From: Cryptomeria japonica
Lineage: Eukaryota > Streptophyta > Pinopsida > Cupressales > Cupressaceae
Assembly (NCBI RefSeq): GCF_030272615.1
Contig: NC_081413.1
Coordinates: 101,034,239-101,098,238 of the forward strand
Reading direction: 5' to 3'
DNA length: 64,000 nt
Notes under the pieces: model-generated
Database searches by the model: none
The model's input: the letters and a program-made list of their open reading frames with translations, nothing else
Told to the model about the DNA's origin: nothing
Shown: positions 30,352-43,031 of the stretch, one piece after another
Position numbering within the stretch: position 1 is the first letter of the stretch
How the letters are laid out: each line of letters begins with the position of its first letter
Position numbers and translations under genes: made by a program

Positions 30352-33300
30352 TGTAATAACCCACTTTACTTAACCCAACAAAATTTGACCACTTTTTTTT
30401 TTTACTTTAATCATTTGTGTTTGATTCAACCACATACTCTGGGCATCCATCCATTAGGATTAGGCATTCATCCATCTGGCATGAGCATCTAACCATACGG
30501 GTTAGGTATCTGTCCATATGGAGTAGAAGGTTTCATCTATCCAATATGGGATAGGCATCTACCCATACAAGGTAGGCATCTATCCAATTGGGATAGGAGG
30601 TGCTCTGGCCAGAGACTTAGACTCATTGGGACCATTCAAGTCCTGAGTCACTCACTAAGTACAACACTCTTCTAATAGGAGTGCACCAAGGTCGCCATCC
30701 TTAGGAGAAATCAAAATAACATAATACAAGCTTGAATTCCGCCTCAGAATTTGGCTTAAAGCCTCGAAGTCAAGCGAATCCATACGGGATTCCTTCCGAG
30801 TATGCATTGAATTAATTTTTCCTTTTTATTATACTTATTCTTCAATTTAGGATTCTTCTCAATCCTTCTTCTTACCAAAACCTAGACCCCATCCACAAAC
30901 GCCTGAGTACTAGGGACAACTCCATCCCAAGACTGCCTACATACCCATTCGGCATGGGATCAAGGCGTAAAGTATGTAGTTCTATTTTCTACTCTATGGT
31001 TTGATGTAAACTAATTAGTGGGTACACAACCCTTTCTAGGGTCAATGTCCCAGACAGTTTCTCTGCGGTTGCTACCCACGATGGTAGCACTTAAGAAAAG
31101 GCTCAAGATGGCATATTTCTTGTGGCCTAAAACAATTAGATCCTAATACCTATCATAAGCGTCACCCTTGACCCAATTGTCAATCGTCAACAATTCTTCG
31201 AGATTAAAATGATTTCATAAAAGCATTTCACTCAATCATCCCTATAGGGGTTTACTATGGTTTAGCTCAGCAGATGAAAGATCATTTTAGGATTATCTTA
31301 TTAGATTATCGATCCAAGGGGGATTACCCGCCCCTTGGATTTTAACTTCCAAGTGTCCCTTACCACTCCTCAATGATTTATAGGGACGATGCCACAGATG
31401 TCGTTGATGGAGCTTTATTAGGCGTTAAGTGCAGTAGTTCAACATGACGGCATTACCCATAAGCGTGACCCAGAGGCATCATAAATACCGAACGTTGCTA
31501 GGTTTTGGTTTTTCGACTTCCTTTATTTAGTTTTCTAACTAAGAAGCTATGAAAAACATCATGCTTGAAAATAATTATGAATTGAACGTATATAATTAGA
31601 CATTGCAAAGCTTAATTAATTGAAACAACTACTTGATGAACCATGTGGAATAAAAACCATAACTAAATTAATTAATATTCAAAACTTGAAATATAACTTG
31701 CATAATAATGGCAATTATGAAACTTGCATATTAATAATTAAACATGTGACTTGCATGAAGATGAAGAAAATGTAACTTTGTCATCAATAAATGCAAATAA
31801 AGTATAAGTAATTCACATGAAGCAAGGATAGTGTAAGTTACATGCAAGTTTAAGCAATGTGTTTATTTCTACCATGAGAATAATCACTTATAGAGTCACT
31901 AGTTCAAAAATAGTAATCAGTTTAGACATTAGACAAATTTTGAACTAATCATAATGATATGAATTTAATTATTTTTTAATGAGTCTAAAATGCCAACTAA
32001 GTAACCCAATAAATCTCAATTAGCTTGAAAGATTCCAATTATATAACTAAATTTACAATCACGAATTTACTATACCATGATCCCAATTATTTATAAATTT
32101 TCTAAGTTTAGTTTACTGACTTTAAAATTCATACTAAAGAAATTAATAATAATTCCTAATTTGCAAACTCTCTATATATATAAAAGAAAAAAATCTAAAA
32201 ATAATTAAAAAATATATAAGCGAACTTGTTTTAAAAGTTAATGGGAAAATTAATGGGGGGGTGGGGGCCACGGGTCCCATCACGGTACCACTTCCCCGGT
32301 GGTTATATTAACCGCCTCCCCCTGCACGCCGCCCGATACTTATTCAAAATAAATTTCAAAGACCAGTTTTTTTTAAATAATCACTTTGCAATATTTTATA
32401 TATTCATTATCGTTTTGGTATAAATTTAATAATATATATGTGTGTGTGTGTGTGTGGTTTGTTTTTTCCAATTTATTTAAAAATATGAGAGATATATATA
32501 TAAATAAAAGATATATGTAAAAAAAAATATTATTATAAAAATGAGAATATGAATTTAATCACAGGGATGAAATAAAATAGAGAAATCTGTTTCAGCAATA
32601 TACAGATAACTAAATTATCACAGAGATGGGTAAATGCTTAATTCTTGATCTCACAGTGAACATACCCAATAATTTTGCTCTTATGTTGAGATAAAACTTC
32701 CTTTGAGAGATTTTCAGGAAAGAAAAAAAAATATTCACAGAGAGAGATTTCTGGAATAAATAAATAATAGAACAATAATGAGAAGATATCATACTTGATA
32801 TACTATTTCTCATAGTGAGATTCCTAAATACAAATGAGAAAAAAAATTACTTAGAGATAGAAAAAAAATTGAGTTTTTCAAAAAAATAAATAGAGATGTT
32901 GAAAAGCATGATGTATCTTCTTCTTCTTTTTTTATTCAAGATCTTCTCTAGATTTCGAAGAAAAAAATAGAAAAACAAAATCTGGTTTCTTTCTTTTAAA
33001 TAGATCAAATAAATAGATTAACAATTAAAGAGAAATCTGCATTTGTATTTTAAAAGAAAAGAAATTTTTATCACTGCATTTCTTCAATGAAAAAAAATAG
33101 ATTTCCTTTCTATTTAACAATTAAGAAATGATTTCTTTCAAAAAGCTATATTCAACTAAAGAATTTTTGGAGATATTTCCTTTTGAAAATAAAAAGAATT
33201 TACATAAGGAATTAACATATGCAAAGAGGGAACCTAGAGAAGCCTTTTTATATTGAATCCTCTCCAAATCCTCAAGCCTAGCCTTCCTTGATCCTTCCTT

Positions 33301-33780
33301 ACAAGCTTGGAAAATTTTCTTCAAAACAACCTTAACTATTCTCCAAATGAAAATATCACTACTAAAAACAACCTTATTTGAGAAAACTTTCTTCAAAGAA
33401 TAACCAACTCCCTTTTTTGAAAATTTGCATACAATATATAGGAAAAATCCCTTAATTCCACTATCTAGAGAAATTAATTAAGAATGAGATTCTTTTCCAA
33501 TATTGGACCCATGCAAAATTGATTAATATCTTAGTGGAGCAGTTACATGCAAGGTATTGAAGATTCCTCTAGAAGCTTCTAATTCCTCCTACAACATGTG
33601 CCATAATTGGGAATAAAATAAAAAAATAAAAAAATAATACCTTTTGAATTATATTCTCCAAGTGTGTATGTGGGTCTATTATTTATTCTTTTATAATATT
33701 CATTCAATTATTTTCAATAGCTCAACCAAAAATATAATATAATTGTATCAAATCAAAAGTGATAAAGGAGGGTTGTGACA
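30352..33780 (-). repeat. Element A 5' LTR, complete
   Basis: 3429 bp. The minus strand starts TGTCACAACC (33780) and ends GGTTATTACA (30352). The long LTR has no supported coding sequence. Near its transcript-side end (30443-30600) lies an array of seven related CATC-TATCC units, four of them clear hairpins. The flanking target duplication cannot be checked because the other end is outside the window. Confidence 0.93.
30443..30600 (-). repeat. Array of short hairpin units in the element A LTR
   Basis: Seven related units of about 20-30 bp. Clear hairpins are CTAACC/GGTTAG, CTATCC/GGATAG, CTACC/GGTAG and CTATCC/GGATAG, with 5-7 nt loops. The inner stem pair switches between A-T, T-A and absent while pairing is kept; the other units are degenerate. 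Because A is on the minus strand, this lies in the U5-like part next to the primer-binding site and would be in the RNA leader. Confidence 0.6.
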
Positions 33781-34661
33781 AACAAGGGCTAGGATTTCAT
33801 GATCCTCAATCCATGTTCACAATTTCCACCAATGAAATGGTGACAATTGTCGACATGAGAAGGCTTGAGAGGAGAGGGAAGAGCCATTAAATGCCCAAGA
33901 AGACATGGTGGTTACCCTAGGGGGTATGGTTAGGGTTGAGTTAGTGAATAATCCTTTTATCCAAAGGATAAAAGAATGTGCAAGAGTTAAAGGATAACCA
34001 TGCTCAAAGCAATGAATGCTTGAAGAGACCCATGAGTTAAAAGGATGGTTAAGTTAGAGAGAAAGTCTCTAACCCAGGGTTGAGTTTGAGATAACCATTA
34101 ATGGTTATGTAAGAGTCTTTAATGGGTTGGAAGACTTTAGAGGTTAACCATTTGAAGACATAAATCCTTTAATGGTTATTGAAGACTTTGGAGGCTTTTG
34201 AGAAGTGACCTTTCTCTTAAGGAATGTGCAAATGTTTATGAGGGTGTTTAGACTAAATTGGAAGTGATTATAAGAATCTAGAAGGGGTTTAGGCATGCAA
34301 GTGGATTTTGTAGGAGAATGCAAGTGGGAGGATTTTTAGGATTTAATTAAAATAAAATTAATTTATTTCAATTATTGGTTGCAACTTGCATTTGATAGAT
34401 TTAAATAAATATTGATTTATTTAAATGTGTGCAAGGTATTTAATTAAATGTGAAGGGGTATTTAATTACATAAATATGATTTATTTAATTAAAAGACTAA
34501 ATTTGGCTAGATGAATTAAATCAAATAAATTGAATAATTTAAATTAATAGTAGAATGGTGGAAGGGATTAATTAAATCTTAATTTAATTAAAAGTCAGAT
34601 GAATGATAACTAAACAAATATAAAATTTATTTAAACAGGTGGTCAGAAATATGTGTCTACA
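33781..34661 (-). repeat. Remnant LTR F, host of element A
   Basis: An AT-rich stretch ends in GTGTCTACA, which on the minus strand reads TGTAGACAC, a typical start of plant gypsy LTRs. The rest would lie beyond the A insertion, outside the window. It has no similarity by eye to the C or D LTRs beyond the terminal bases. No gene seen. Confidence 0.45.
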
Positions 34662-35720
34662 ATATGGGTGTTAAAAGAGGAACTGTAGATGCATCCATGA
34701 TAGCAAAAAAGAAGATTGCAATGAATTAGAAAAAGAGCAAGAAAGAAGACACACGAGACACCCCCCTTTTCACTAGTCTAAAAAATCACCCCCCCTCCAG
34801 ATATTACAAGGTTGACACTTTATAATTAGTGTGTTTACAAGGCCTTTTATTAGATTACAATGCTTTGAAGGCTCCAATGGCCAAAAATAGAAAGTTTTAA
34901 TACGAATAAAATTGGTATAAGATCTTAAAAATTAGCCTTATAGCTATGTAATACTTCTCAATACCTTTCCAACAACAATTCATTTTTGAAAAATAGAGTT
35001 GTGAGGTGAAAGATATGACCTGAAGAATGAAAAACTTGTATTTGATTCAACCTGCAATAACTGATGGAAAATAGAAACATTTTTCAATCAAACCAACATG
35101 AATAGAAAGTTCTCATTTCTAGCTTTCCGTCAAGTACTTGTTTGAAAAAATCTGACACCTGAGGCAAAAGTTATGCAACTTTTAAGAAACGTTGTTGAAT
35201 TTCCCTGCTTGAAAAATGGCTCACACCCTATTCAAACTCAATTTCTGCAAAAAACAATAATTTTCTAGGAACAAAACCAAAAACCCAGATTTTTTTGATG
35301 CTGGTAAAAAAATCCAAAAATATTTTTTCTTGCAAATGAGTAAAAGTTGGAATTCTAAAGCTGAGATGAAAACAGCTCCAGTAAAAAGATTCACTTTGAT
35401 TTTTTTATCATGTCCTCCAAACTCTAATTTTGGTGAAATAAAAGTCACTTTTGAGTTTCTCAATCCATCTAGACACTCTGGAAATGATAAAGAAGCCTCC
35501 AGTGTTACCAAAATACTGTAATCACCCAAATCTCAAAGGAACGCATATATAAAACCATATTTAACTAGAAGCTTATTTTCCTTTAAACTGTTCTGATTCT
35601 CCAAGTCACATGAGAATGCAGGAGAAGGGCATACTTGGTTTTTAAGGAAAATATTGGCTATCTAATAGTCTCAAATCTCTTAAATAAATTAGAAAAACAA
35701 TGAGCTATACCAGAAAACAC
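34662..35720 (-). other. Noncoding stretch inside a probable copia remnant
   Basis: About 1 kb without a supported gene. It abuts the primer-binding site at 35721-35733, so it should be the internal leader of the element owning LTR G, but no gag or pol motif is visible. A 102-codon minus-strand ORF (35221-35529) has no recognisable feature. Confidence 0.4.
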
Positions 35721-35733
35721 GGTACTGATACCA
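35721..35733 (-). other. Primer-binding site of probable copia element G
   Basis: The minus strand reads TGGTATCAGTACC directly after TCTAACA, the common ending of Ty1/copia LTRs. This is close to the initiator tRNA-Met complement. Confidence 0.7.
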
Positions 35734-36363
35734 TGTTAGATTCTGCAAGAAGCGAGAACTGAGCCAGGATCTAATGTCGGTCGTACATCACATGCAACTC
35801 CAAGCAACAGATGATTGAAGATCAAAATAGTTGAATGAAGATAAATCTAATATGAGAGAAAAACAAAGACAAATAAGAGAATTTTGAGAAGACTTGCACC
35901 GATCTATCACTGAACTAGTGAAGGTGAGAGTATAGTGCTTATTATATAGAAAAATAATAGCATATGGCATCCAAGGGGTTCATTAACTCCTATTCCCTAT
36001 AAAAAGTGAGAGGTTTTACCTTCTTGGTAAATGTCAAAACATGTGGCATAACCTCCTTACATGAAGACAGGAAAGGAGTTAAGAAAGTTGGCACATAAGG
36101 CCAAAAGAGGGTGAGAAACCAAATTACCCCTAACCTACTTAGAAAATGACAAAATAGTGGTTATGAGAGGTGGCACAACAAGCCAAAAGAGGGTGTGTAA
36201 CTCAACTACCCATGTGAGGTGGAGAGTTACACATGTAGTTGAAGTATTTCACCATGTGTCCTCATATTAACCACTCCTAATAACCTAAGAAAGCTTAAAT
36301 AATAGGTGTGTATGAAAAATAAATACCCCCTAACATAAGGAAAAATAAAAACCTACACTAACA
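35734..36363 (-). repeat. Probable Ty1/copia LTR (G)
   Basis: On the plus strand it runs from TGTTAGATTC to CTACACTAACA, so on the minus strand it starts TGTTAGTG and ends CTAACA. The adjacent primer-binding site supports it as a 5' LTR. No partner LTR is in the window, so the right boundary is tentative. Confidence 0.6.
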
Positions 36364-36394
36364 CTAACTATGTAAACAAAGGTAGAGATGATAG

Positions 36395-37775
36395 TGTAGA
36401 CACCTAAAAATATCTCATTGATCATGTACTAATTATTCCTCTAATTGATTAAATAATTCTTTAATTATTTAATTTAATTAATTAATCTCATTCTTCTAAG
36501 TTTCATATTTCCTCATCATCTTATTAATTATTCCAATTTCGATTCTATCATCATTTAATCATTCAAACCATTTTCTAATGTTAACTAAATATTTATTATT
36601 TAATTAATTATGATTATTAATCCCTCAATTTAAATAATCTTTATTATTTAAATAAATTCATTTTTCAATTTCGATATCGTAATCAATTAATCATTTAACA
36701 TTTTTCTAAATATTAATTAAATATTTATTATTTAATTAATTATGATTTTAATCTTTAATTTGAATAATCTTTATTATTTAATTAAATTCAATTTCTAACT
36801 GATTAAATAGTTTCTTTAAATTATTTAATTAACTAATTATTTCCTCTAATTTCAATTCCAAGTCCCCAAATTCTAATTTTATCTAATTTCATTTAATTTC
36901 ATTAATTCTTCTAATTTCAAATTCAAATTCAAATTCTTCTAATTTCAAATACATGTGCATGATTTCAAAAATCAAATTGAAAATCAAAGTCAAGTTCTAA
37001 ATATATTCAAATAACAAATTGAATTAAAATAAATTTAATATTTGAATTAAATCTCATGCAAATATTAAATTGAAAATCTAAGTCAAAGTGCAAGCACATG
37101 CTAAATTAATTAATTCAATTAATTAATTAATTAAATCAATTATCTTTTCAATTCCTATTTCTATCTTCCACTTTGTTTTTTTTCAAAAAGCTTTCAATCA
37201 CTTAACTATTTCAATTTCTTTAATTCTCTCCAATCATTCTTTTTCTATCTTCTAGTTAGCTTTTTCTAAATAAAGCTTTCTTTGTCATCAATTAGTTATC
37301 CTCTAATGAATTTTTTTCATCTTTCAATCAACTTTTTTTTTCAATCAGTTAACTCATTTATCTATTCAATCTATTTTGTTCCACCTCCAAATCAGCAGTT
37401 CAACTATCAATCAGCATGTGAGCTCACCTGAGTTCCACCTCTTGATCATTCTACTCCACCTTTCAATCAATCCTCTTCAAAAAACTATAAATTCAGGATC
37501 AATTCCTCATTTTAACAATCACGATCAATCAAGAAAATCATGAATTTCGAATCTTTGTGTCAATTGCAGGTTGTCAACATAATATCCGAGAGCCATCATA
37601 CCACGAAGAAGAGAAGAACAATGGAAGCCATGATGCACAATAGGGAGTTTTATATTTTTTAATTTGATTCTATTATGCATATATTTCATTCGTTTATGTT
37701 TGAATTGCTAGAATAGGGATTCATGATTTCTTTATTATTTCTAGTTAAGCAATGATGATTTTAAGCATACGATAT
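36395..37775 (+). repeat. Element E 5' LTR (right end approximate)
   Basis: Begins TGTAGACACC, like C and D, and is very AT-rich with many TTAATTAATTAA words. It is bounded on the right by a primer-binding site at 37778. The terminal CA is not intact (the end reads CATACGATA), so the last few bases are uncertain. About 1.4 kb, with no gene. Confidence 0.7.
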
Positions 37776-37777
37776 TT

Positions 37778-37792
37778 TGGTGAACCTGACGT
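37778..37792 (+). other. Primer-binding site of element E
   Basis: TGGTGAACCTGACGT closely matches the site of B (TGGTGAACCCGACGT), suggesting that the same tRNA primes both families. Confidence 0.7.
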
Positions 37793-38489
37793 ACATAGGA
37801 GTTGAGTACGAGCTAGATAGAGAGTACAAAATTGCCCGTAGGATTGATAGAGAAATTGTTGCAGAACTTCTGAGAGAAGAACTTGAAAAACTTGTGATGC
37901 AAAAATCTCAAAGTACTCAACAAGTCTCATGTCCTACTTAATGCTTATGCGTAGCATTAAACACTTTTGTGGTACATCTAAACCTTTTGCGTAATAGTTA
38001 TCACTAATGCATGAAGAAATGAACTAATACATAAATAGACAGACGCATGTGTGACACTAGTATCTTATGCTTAAAATCATCATTACAATGAATGTGTAAT
38101 ACTTAATGCTTATGCGTAGCATTAAAGACTTTTGCGGTACATTTAAACCTTTTGCATAACAGTTATCACTAATGCATGAAGAAATGAACTAATGCATAAA
38201 TAGATGGATGCATGTGTGACACTAGTATCTTATGCTTAAAATCATCATTGCTTAACTAGATGAACTAATGCGTAAAGAAATGAACTAATGCGTAAATAGA
38301 CAGATGCATGCGTGACACTAGTATCTTATGCACCTCAGTACATAGGAGTTGAGTACAAGCTAGATAGAGAGTACAAAATTGCCCATATGATTGATAGAGA
38401 AATTGTTGCAGAGCTTCTGAGAGAAGAACTTGAAAAACTTGCATTGAAAAAATCTCAAAGTACTCAACAAGTCTCGTGTCCTAATCCCC
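37789..38489 (+). repeat. Duplicated gag start and minisatellite in the E leader
   Basis: A segment of about 150 bp at 37789-37938 is repeated at 38338-38489; both encode a stretch like YKLDREYKIA...DREIVAELLREELEKL. Between them lies a 165-bp-period tandem repeat (about 37936-38100, 38101-38250, and a partial third to 38335), each full copy with the hairpin TTAATGC/GCATTAA. In addition, 37741-37769 is perfectly inverted at 38231-38259. Confidence 0.8.
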
Positions 38490-40377
38490 AATAGGGAGTC
38501 TAGTCTAGTGTTGCATACTTCACATTTAAGTCTAGAATCTTGCATTCATAATCCAGGTTTATCGTCATATTAGGTTCTAAAGTGTCCTCATATAGAAGTC
38601 TTAAATGCCTATCACAAAAGGCAAAAAGTAAAATGGACCCAAATAGTGATCCATCAATTAATCCAACTTGGAACATGGACATATCTAGTCAATGGTCAAA
38701 GCCCTATGCAATGCCTACAATACATGAGCTACAACAAAACTTAACATGTGAAGAGATTGAGTCATCTAAAAAAGATCCACATGTCCTTATGATTCTAGAC
38801 ACTCTTATACACAATGACAAGGACAAATATATCTCGTTGTTATTGCAAAATGGTGCCAAGTTACCAAAAGATTTTGATATCACAACTATCTTACCACCAG
38901 GAACTACTTTAGGTCCAAATAGCAGTCAAATACCATAGTTAACACAAACACAAGTGATGACCTCAAGTTTATCTTAGAATGCATCAACATCATCTGCACA
39001 AACAAATGTGGTGTCAAACGTGAATTCTCAAGCAAGTGCATCATCCTCAACAATGAACGTTAGCACACAAACATAGGCTATCATAGCGTCTCAAACTACA
39101 CTAGTAATTTCAAGTGTTTCGACACCAATTCAAACACAAGCTTCACATATTTCTCATACAACAAGTACAACTCAACCTCTAGTTTCATATTCCATAGGAT
39201 CTACATACAATCATCAGAATACAAACCCAGGTTCCACTAATACAATGAGTACAACCCAACCAAACATGGGTTCACATTTCACTTATTTCACAATACCTAG
39301 TGGAACCCATAACACGCAGAATTATGGTTATGGTACCTTTCAACAACCTCTTAGTTATACTACCATGAATCCTTTTGTGGGGAATATACATGCGCAAAGT
39401 GTACCACTGATTCAAATAGATATTTTGACTCAATAAGTATAGAATCTGTAACAACAAATGACAACTATGCAAACTGGTAATGATAAAAAGAGCTATACAA
39501 TGCAAGACTTGCGTCCTTATCCTTTTGATCACACATTATACATGTTGCCTTTCCCACCACATTTTAAAACACTAAAATTTGACAGATACCAAGGGAAAGG
39601 TGATCCTAGAGATCACATCAGAGAATTTTTCACTGCATGTATAGAGGTTGCTACTGAAGACACTTATCTAATGAGATTGTTTCTAAAAAGTCTCGAAGGT
39701 TTTGCTTTGGAGTGGTTTTCACATCTCCCACCAACGATCACATCATGGGGTGAATTAGCTAAACGTTTCATTGCTAACTTCTCGCATAACATTGGAACCC
39801 CAGTTACATTGATGGACCTATGTGCCACAAAATAATATAAGAATGAAATATTTGCGTCTTCATACAAAGATGGAGATCTCTCTATAGAAGGTGCAAGACT
39901 ATTATTCTCGAAACTGAGCAAGTTGACATACTTACGAAAAACTTAATCCCTAAAATTAAGTACCTGATACAAATGCAATATTTGACCACATTTAAATAAA
40001 TCACTGAAAAGGCCTTAAAGTGCGAGAAAGGACTAGTAGAACAAGGTCTCATAAAATATGGAAATAACAACAACAATGATAAATCCAAGTTTTGGTCAAG
40101 AAACAAAAATGTGACCAATGATGGTGTTGTAGACGCCCGTATAGTGAACAAAGCTCAACCAATTTTGTCTCTACAAGGCCCAAGTCAATCATTTAGTCCA
40201 CATACAGAGAATAACATAGTATCAACAAACACCAACGCTGCACAAACTGCAAACACAAAATTCCCAAGGGTCAATGCTCCAAAAAGGAACTACACACCTC
40301 TAGGGGAACCTATTGAATCAATGTTAAAGAAGTTAATACAGACAAATATGATCACTTTGCTAGAAGTTAGAGTATAA
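38312..40377 (+). pseudogene. Element E gag
   Basis: Broken frames. The N-terminal part is 38312-38494 and 38582-38938. It is followed by a Ser/Thr/Gln-rich stretch with several stops, then the gag core at 39458-39835 with LKFDRYQGKGDPRDHIREFF, ALEWFSHLPPTITSWGELAK and RFIANFSHNIG. A frame change near 39836 leads to 40111-40377, which ends in PLGEPIESMLKKL, the counterpart of C's PLGEPLESVFKKL. Closely related in layout to C gag but much more decayed. Confidence 0.85.
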
Positions 40378-41805
40378 AAACTAGGTCCTTTCAAACCTAC
40401 ATGGTGGAATGATAATGATTTTTGTGATTATCATCGTACAAAAGGTCACAAAACTACAAGTTGCTATAAATTGAAAAACTTAACTCAGGACATGATAGAT
40501 CAAGGTGACATCACAACTGATATCAACAAAACTTCAGCAAACATGAATCACACCATCTTTAAGGAACCATTTGTCAAACATGATAAAGGGAAGGCATCCA
40601 CAACAAGAATACAAGATAACATAGCTACCTACATGAAAGTTTCATATGACTATACTATTCATGCTATTAGCTCAAGAGATGCAATAAAAGTTGATTCTGA
40701 AGAAGAACTTGATGATGATGAGAAATGTCAAGAGGCTGATAATTATGATAACCGAGTTTACATGATGTCAAAAGCACCAAAATATGATGAAGACAAGAAT
40801 CTTTGTCTTATAGACTTGAGACAAGAAGAACTATTTTATTCAGGATGGTTTGACGATGAAATTATAGCACAGATCATGGATATCAGACTTGCACATAATG
40901 ACTAAAAGATGGGATATGAAATAAACCTTGATAACACAACATATGTTGTAGATATGTACCTCACAAGAGATAATACAATGGCTACAATCACAATAAATCC
41001 AAGAGACAGAGACTATGCAGTAGTTACTCGCAGATCAAAAGTAACTTTAGAAGGAGTACCATCAAACCCACCACCAACAGTAGGGACCTATAATGTGGTT
41101 GAGCAACTCAAGAAAACCCCAACCCAGATATCACTCTTTGAACTATTACGTATATCACCAAATCACAAAGCTATCCTAGATAAGGCACTTCAAGATTTAG
41201 TAGTTGATAGAGATATAGATGAAGTTACTTTCCAATCCATGGTGGAGAATTTAGCTAATGGTATCCATATTGCTTTCACAGAATAAGATGTTCCCAGTGA
41301 TAAACTTCTCCATAATGACCCACTACATCTAGAAGCTTACATACATAAGAAAAGGGTAAGAAGAGTACTTATAGATGGAGGAGTTGGTCTTAACATCTTA
41401 ACACTAAATTTGGTCAAGGCATTGGGCTATTTTGAGCTTCGCATTGACCCTTGAAAGAGAATAAACATCAAAGCATATGATGTTGAAGAGAACCCTTCAA
41501 AAGGCATAGTTACACTACTAGTGCAAATAGGACCTATCACAACAAAGGTTACTTTCCAAGTGTTGGACAAAGAACTAAGGTATAACATGTTGTTGGGTTG
41601 CCCATGGATTCATGCCATGCAGGTCGTACCTTCAACATCCTTCCAATGTGTTAAATTTACATACAATGGCATTGAAATCACCATAAAGGGTGATCCAAAT
41701 CCATTCCAACACTTTAATCACTTAAAGGAAAGTGTAGATAACCAAGTACCTATTATTCAAGCAACACCTCTTACTACACAAATGGAGTCATTAATGATCA
41801 TATAA
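40378..41805 (+). pseudogene. Element E gag knuckle and protease
   Basis: One main frame with stops. It shows the CHHC knuckle CDYHRTKGHKTTSC, then KEPFVKHDKGKAST and an acidic linker. The retropepsin region has EQLKKTPTQISLFELLRISP, LIDGGVGLNIL and NMLLGCPWIHAM. The catalytic triplet position reads D-G-G as in C. Stops lie at 41284-41286 and near 41452, among others. Confidence 0.82.
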
Positions 41806-43031
41806 ATATAGAAGAATACACCTACAACATCTTCTTTGCAGATTAAGGATGTTGGTTGTGGGGAATACTCCATTTCAAGTACCTCGAATGGCAAAAAGTT
41901 ATCTCTTTCTCCTAGGTCTTTTGGGAAGCCTTAGAACACAATAATGAAACAAGATAAAGGAAAATAAATAGTAAAATACTCAAATTCATGCTCTTTCATT
42001 AGGTGGGGAGACTTACAAGAAGAATCTTTGAATGAAGATGTCAATCACTGATATACAGAGAAGAAGATGGCGTGACAATAACCAGGTTACCTTTACAACA
42101 GTATGGCAATAGTTTTAATATGCTACAAAAACATGGTTATGATGGTACTGCAAGCCTAGGACTACAGAAGAAAGGAAGATTAGAACCTGTTTTACCAAAT
42201 TAAAACCCAAAGAATCTACCAAATATAACAGAAGCAAGACAACTTACACTAGATATACTAAACAAACCAAGGCTATCATCAAAGTACATACCTCAAAGTC
42301 AGTTATCAACATGAGTACTTCCCTCTTCATCTCAGAGAAGAAAGAAATCACCAACATCTCCTAGTATGGAATCAGATGGTGAAGATATGAGACAACTTCT
42401 ACAAGAACCTAGCACTAAGTCACCCAGCAATATAGTATCTGAAACATCCACGCAAGCAAATATGGTAACAAACATAGGCTTAGCACCAACAAATGAGTCT
42501 GACCCTTGGTTGTTGTGATTAATTTTTCCAAGGGAAACAACTCAAGCTCCACCCAATGATTCAGATGAAGAAAGACTACAATGGCTTATACCAGGCTTGA
42601 GAAGGGTATCCACCATACAAAGGAGGTCCACAAATCTACAAAAAACTTAGTTATAAGAACAACAGGAGATAAGTGATACAGCCTCAATAAGTGAAATGTA
42701 CATAGAAAGTGTGACAGATTCTCATGACTATGAATTCCTATCTGATCATGATTTCAGCCCACAAGCAATAGACACGACAGATGACCATCAATCGCCCATA
42801 GATGATGAAAATTGCACAAGTCACCCAAATAACTAGGTATGCATGATGTTGGGATATTTTACAACAGAAGGGAGCAATGACTTACCCCTTATACACTCAC
42901 ATTTGATTGATTGGGGGTGAGAAGGAAAACTAACTCTAGACTGGTTTGAAAATGATGAAGCAATTGTAGAATTCCATGGTGTTAGAGAAGGGTTTCCACA
43001 AGGTGATGATAAGGCAAGATTTGCTATAGAC
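41806..43031 (+). pseudogene. Element E G-patch and linker region, badly decayed
   Basis: Matches the linker between protease and RT in C. Short recognisable bits are KDVGCGEYSIS and a GYDGTASLGLQKKGRLEP-like stretch near 42140-42200, corresponding to the G-patch of C. No frame stays open. It would carry no function now. Confidence 0.65.

Noticed and set aside
33781-34661. Possibility that this is a second LTR copy of E or C because it ends in TGTCTACA.
   Set aside because: Only the terminal bases agree; the body does not match those LTRs by eye.
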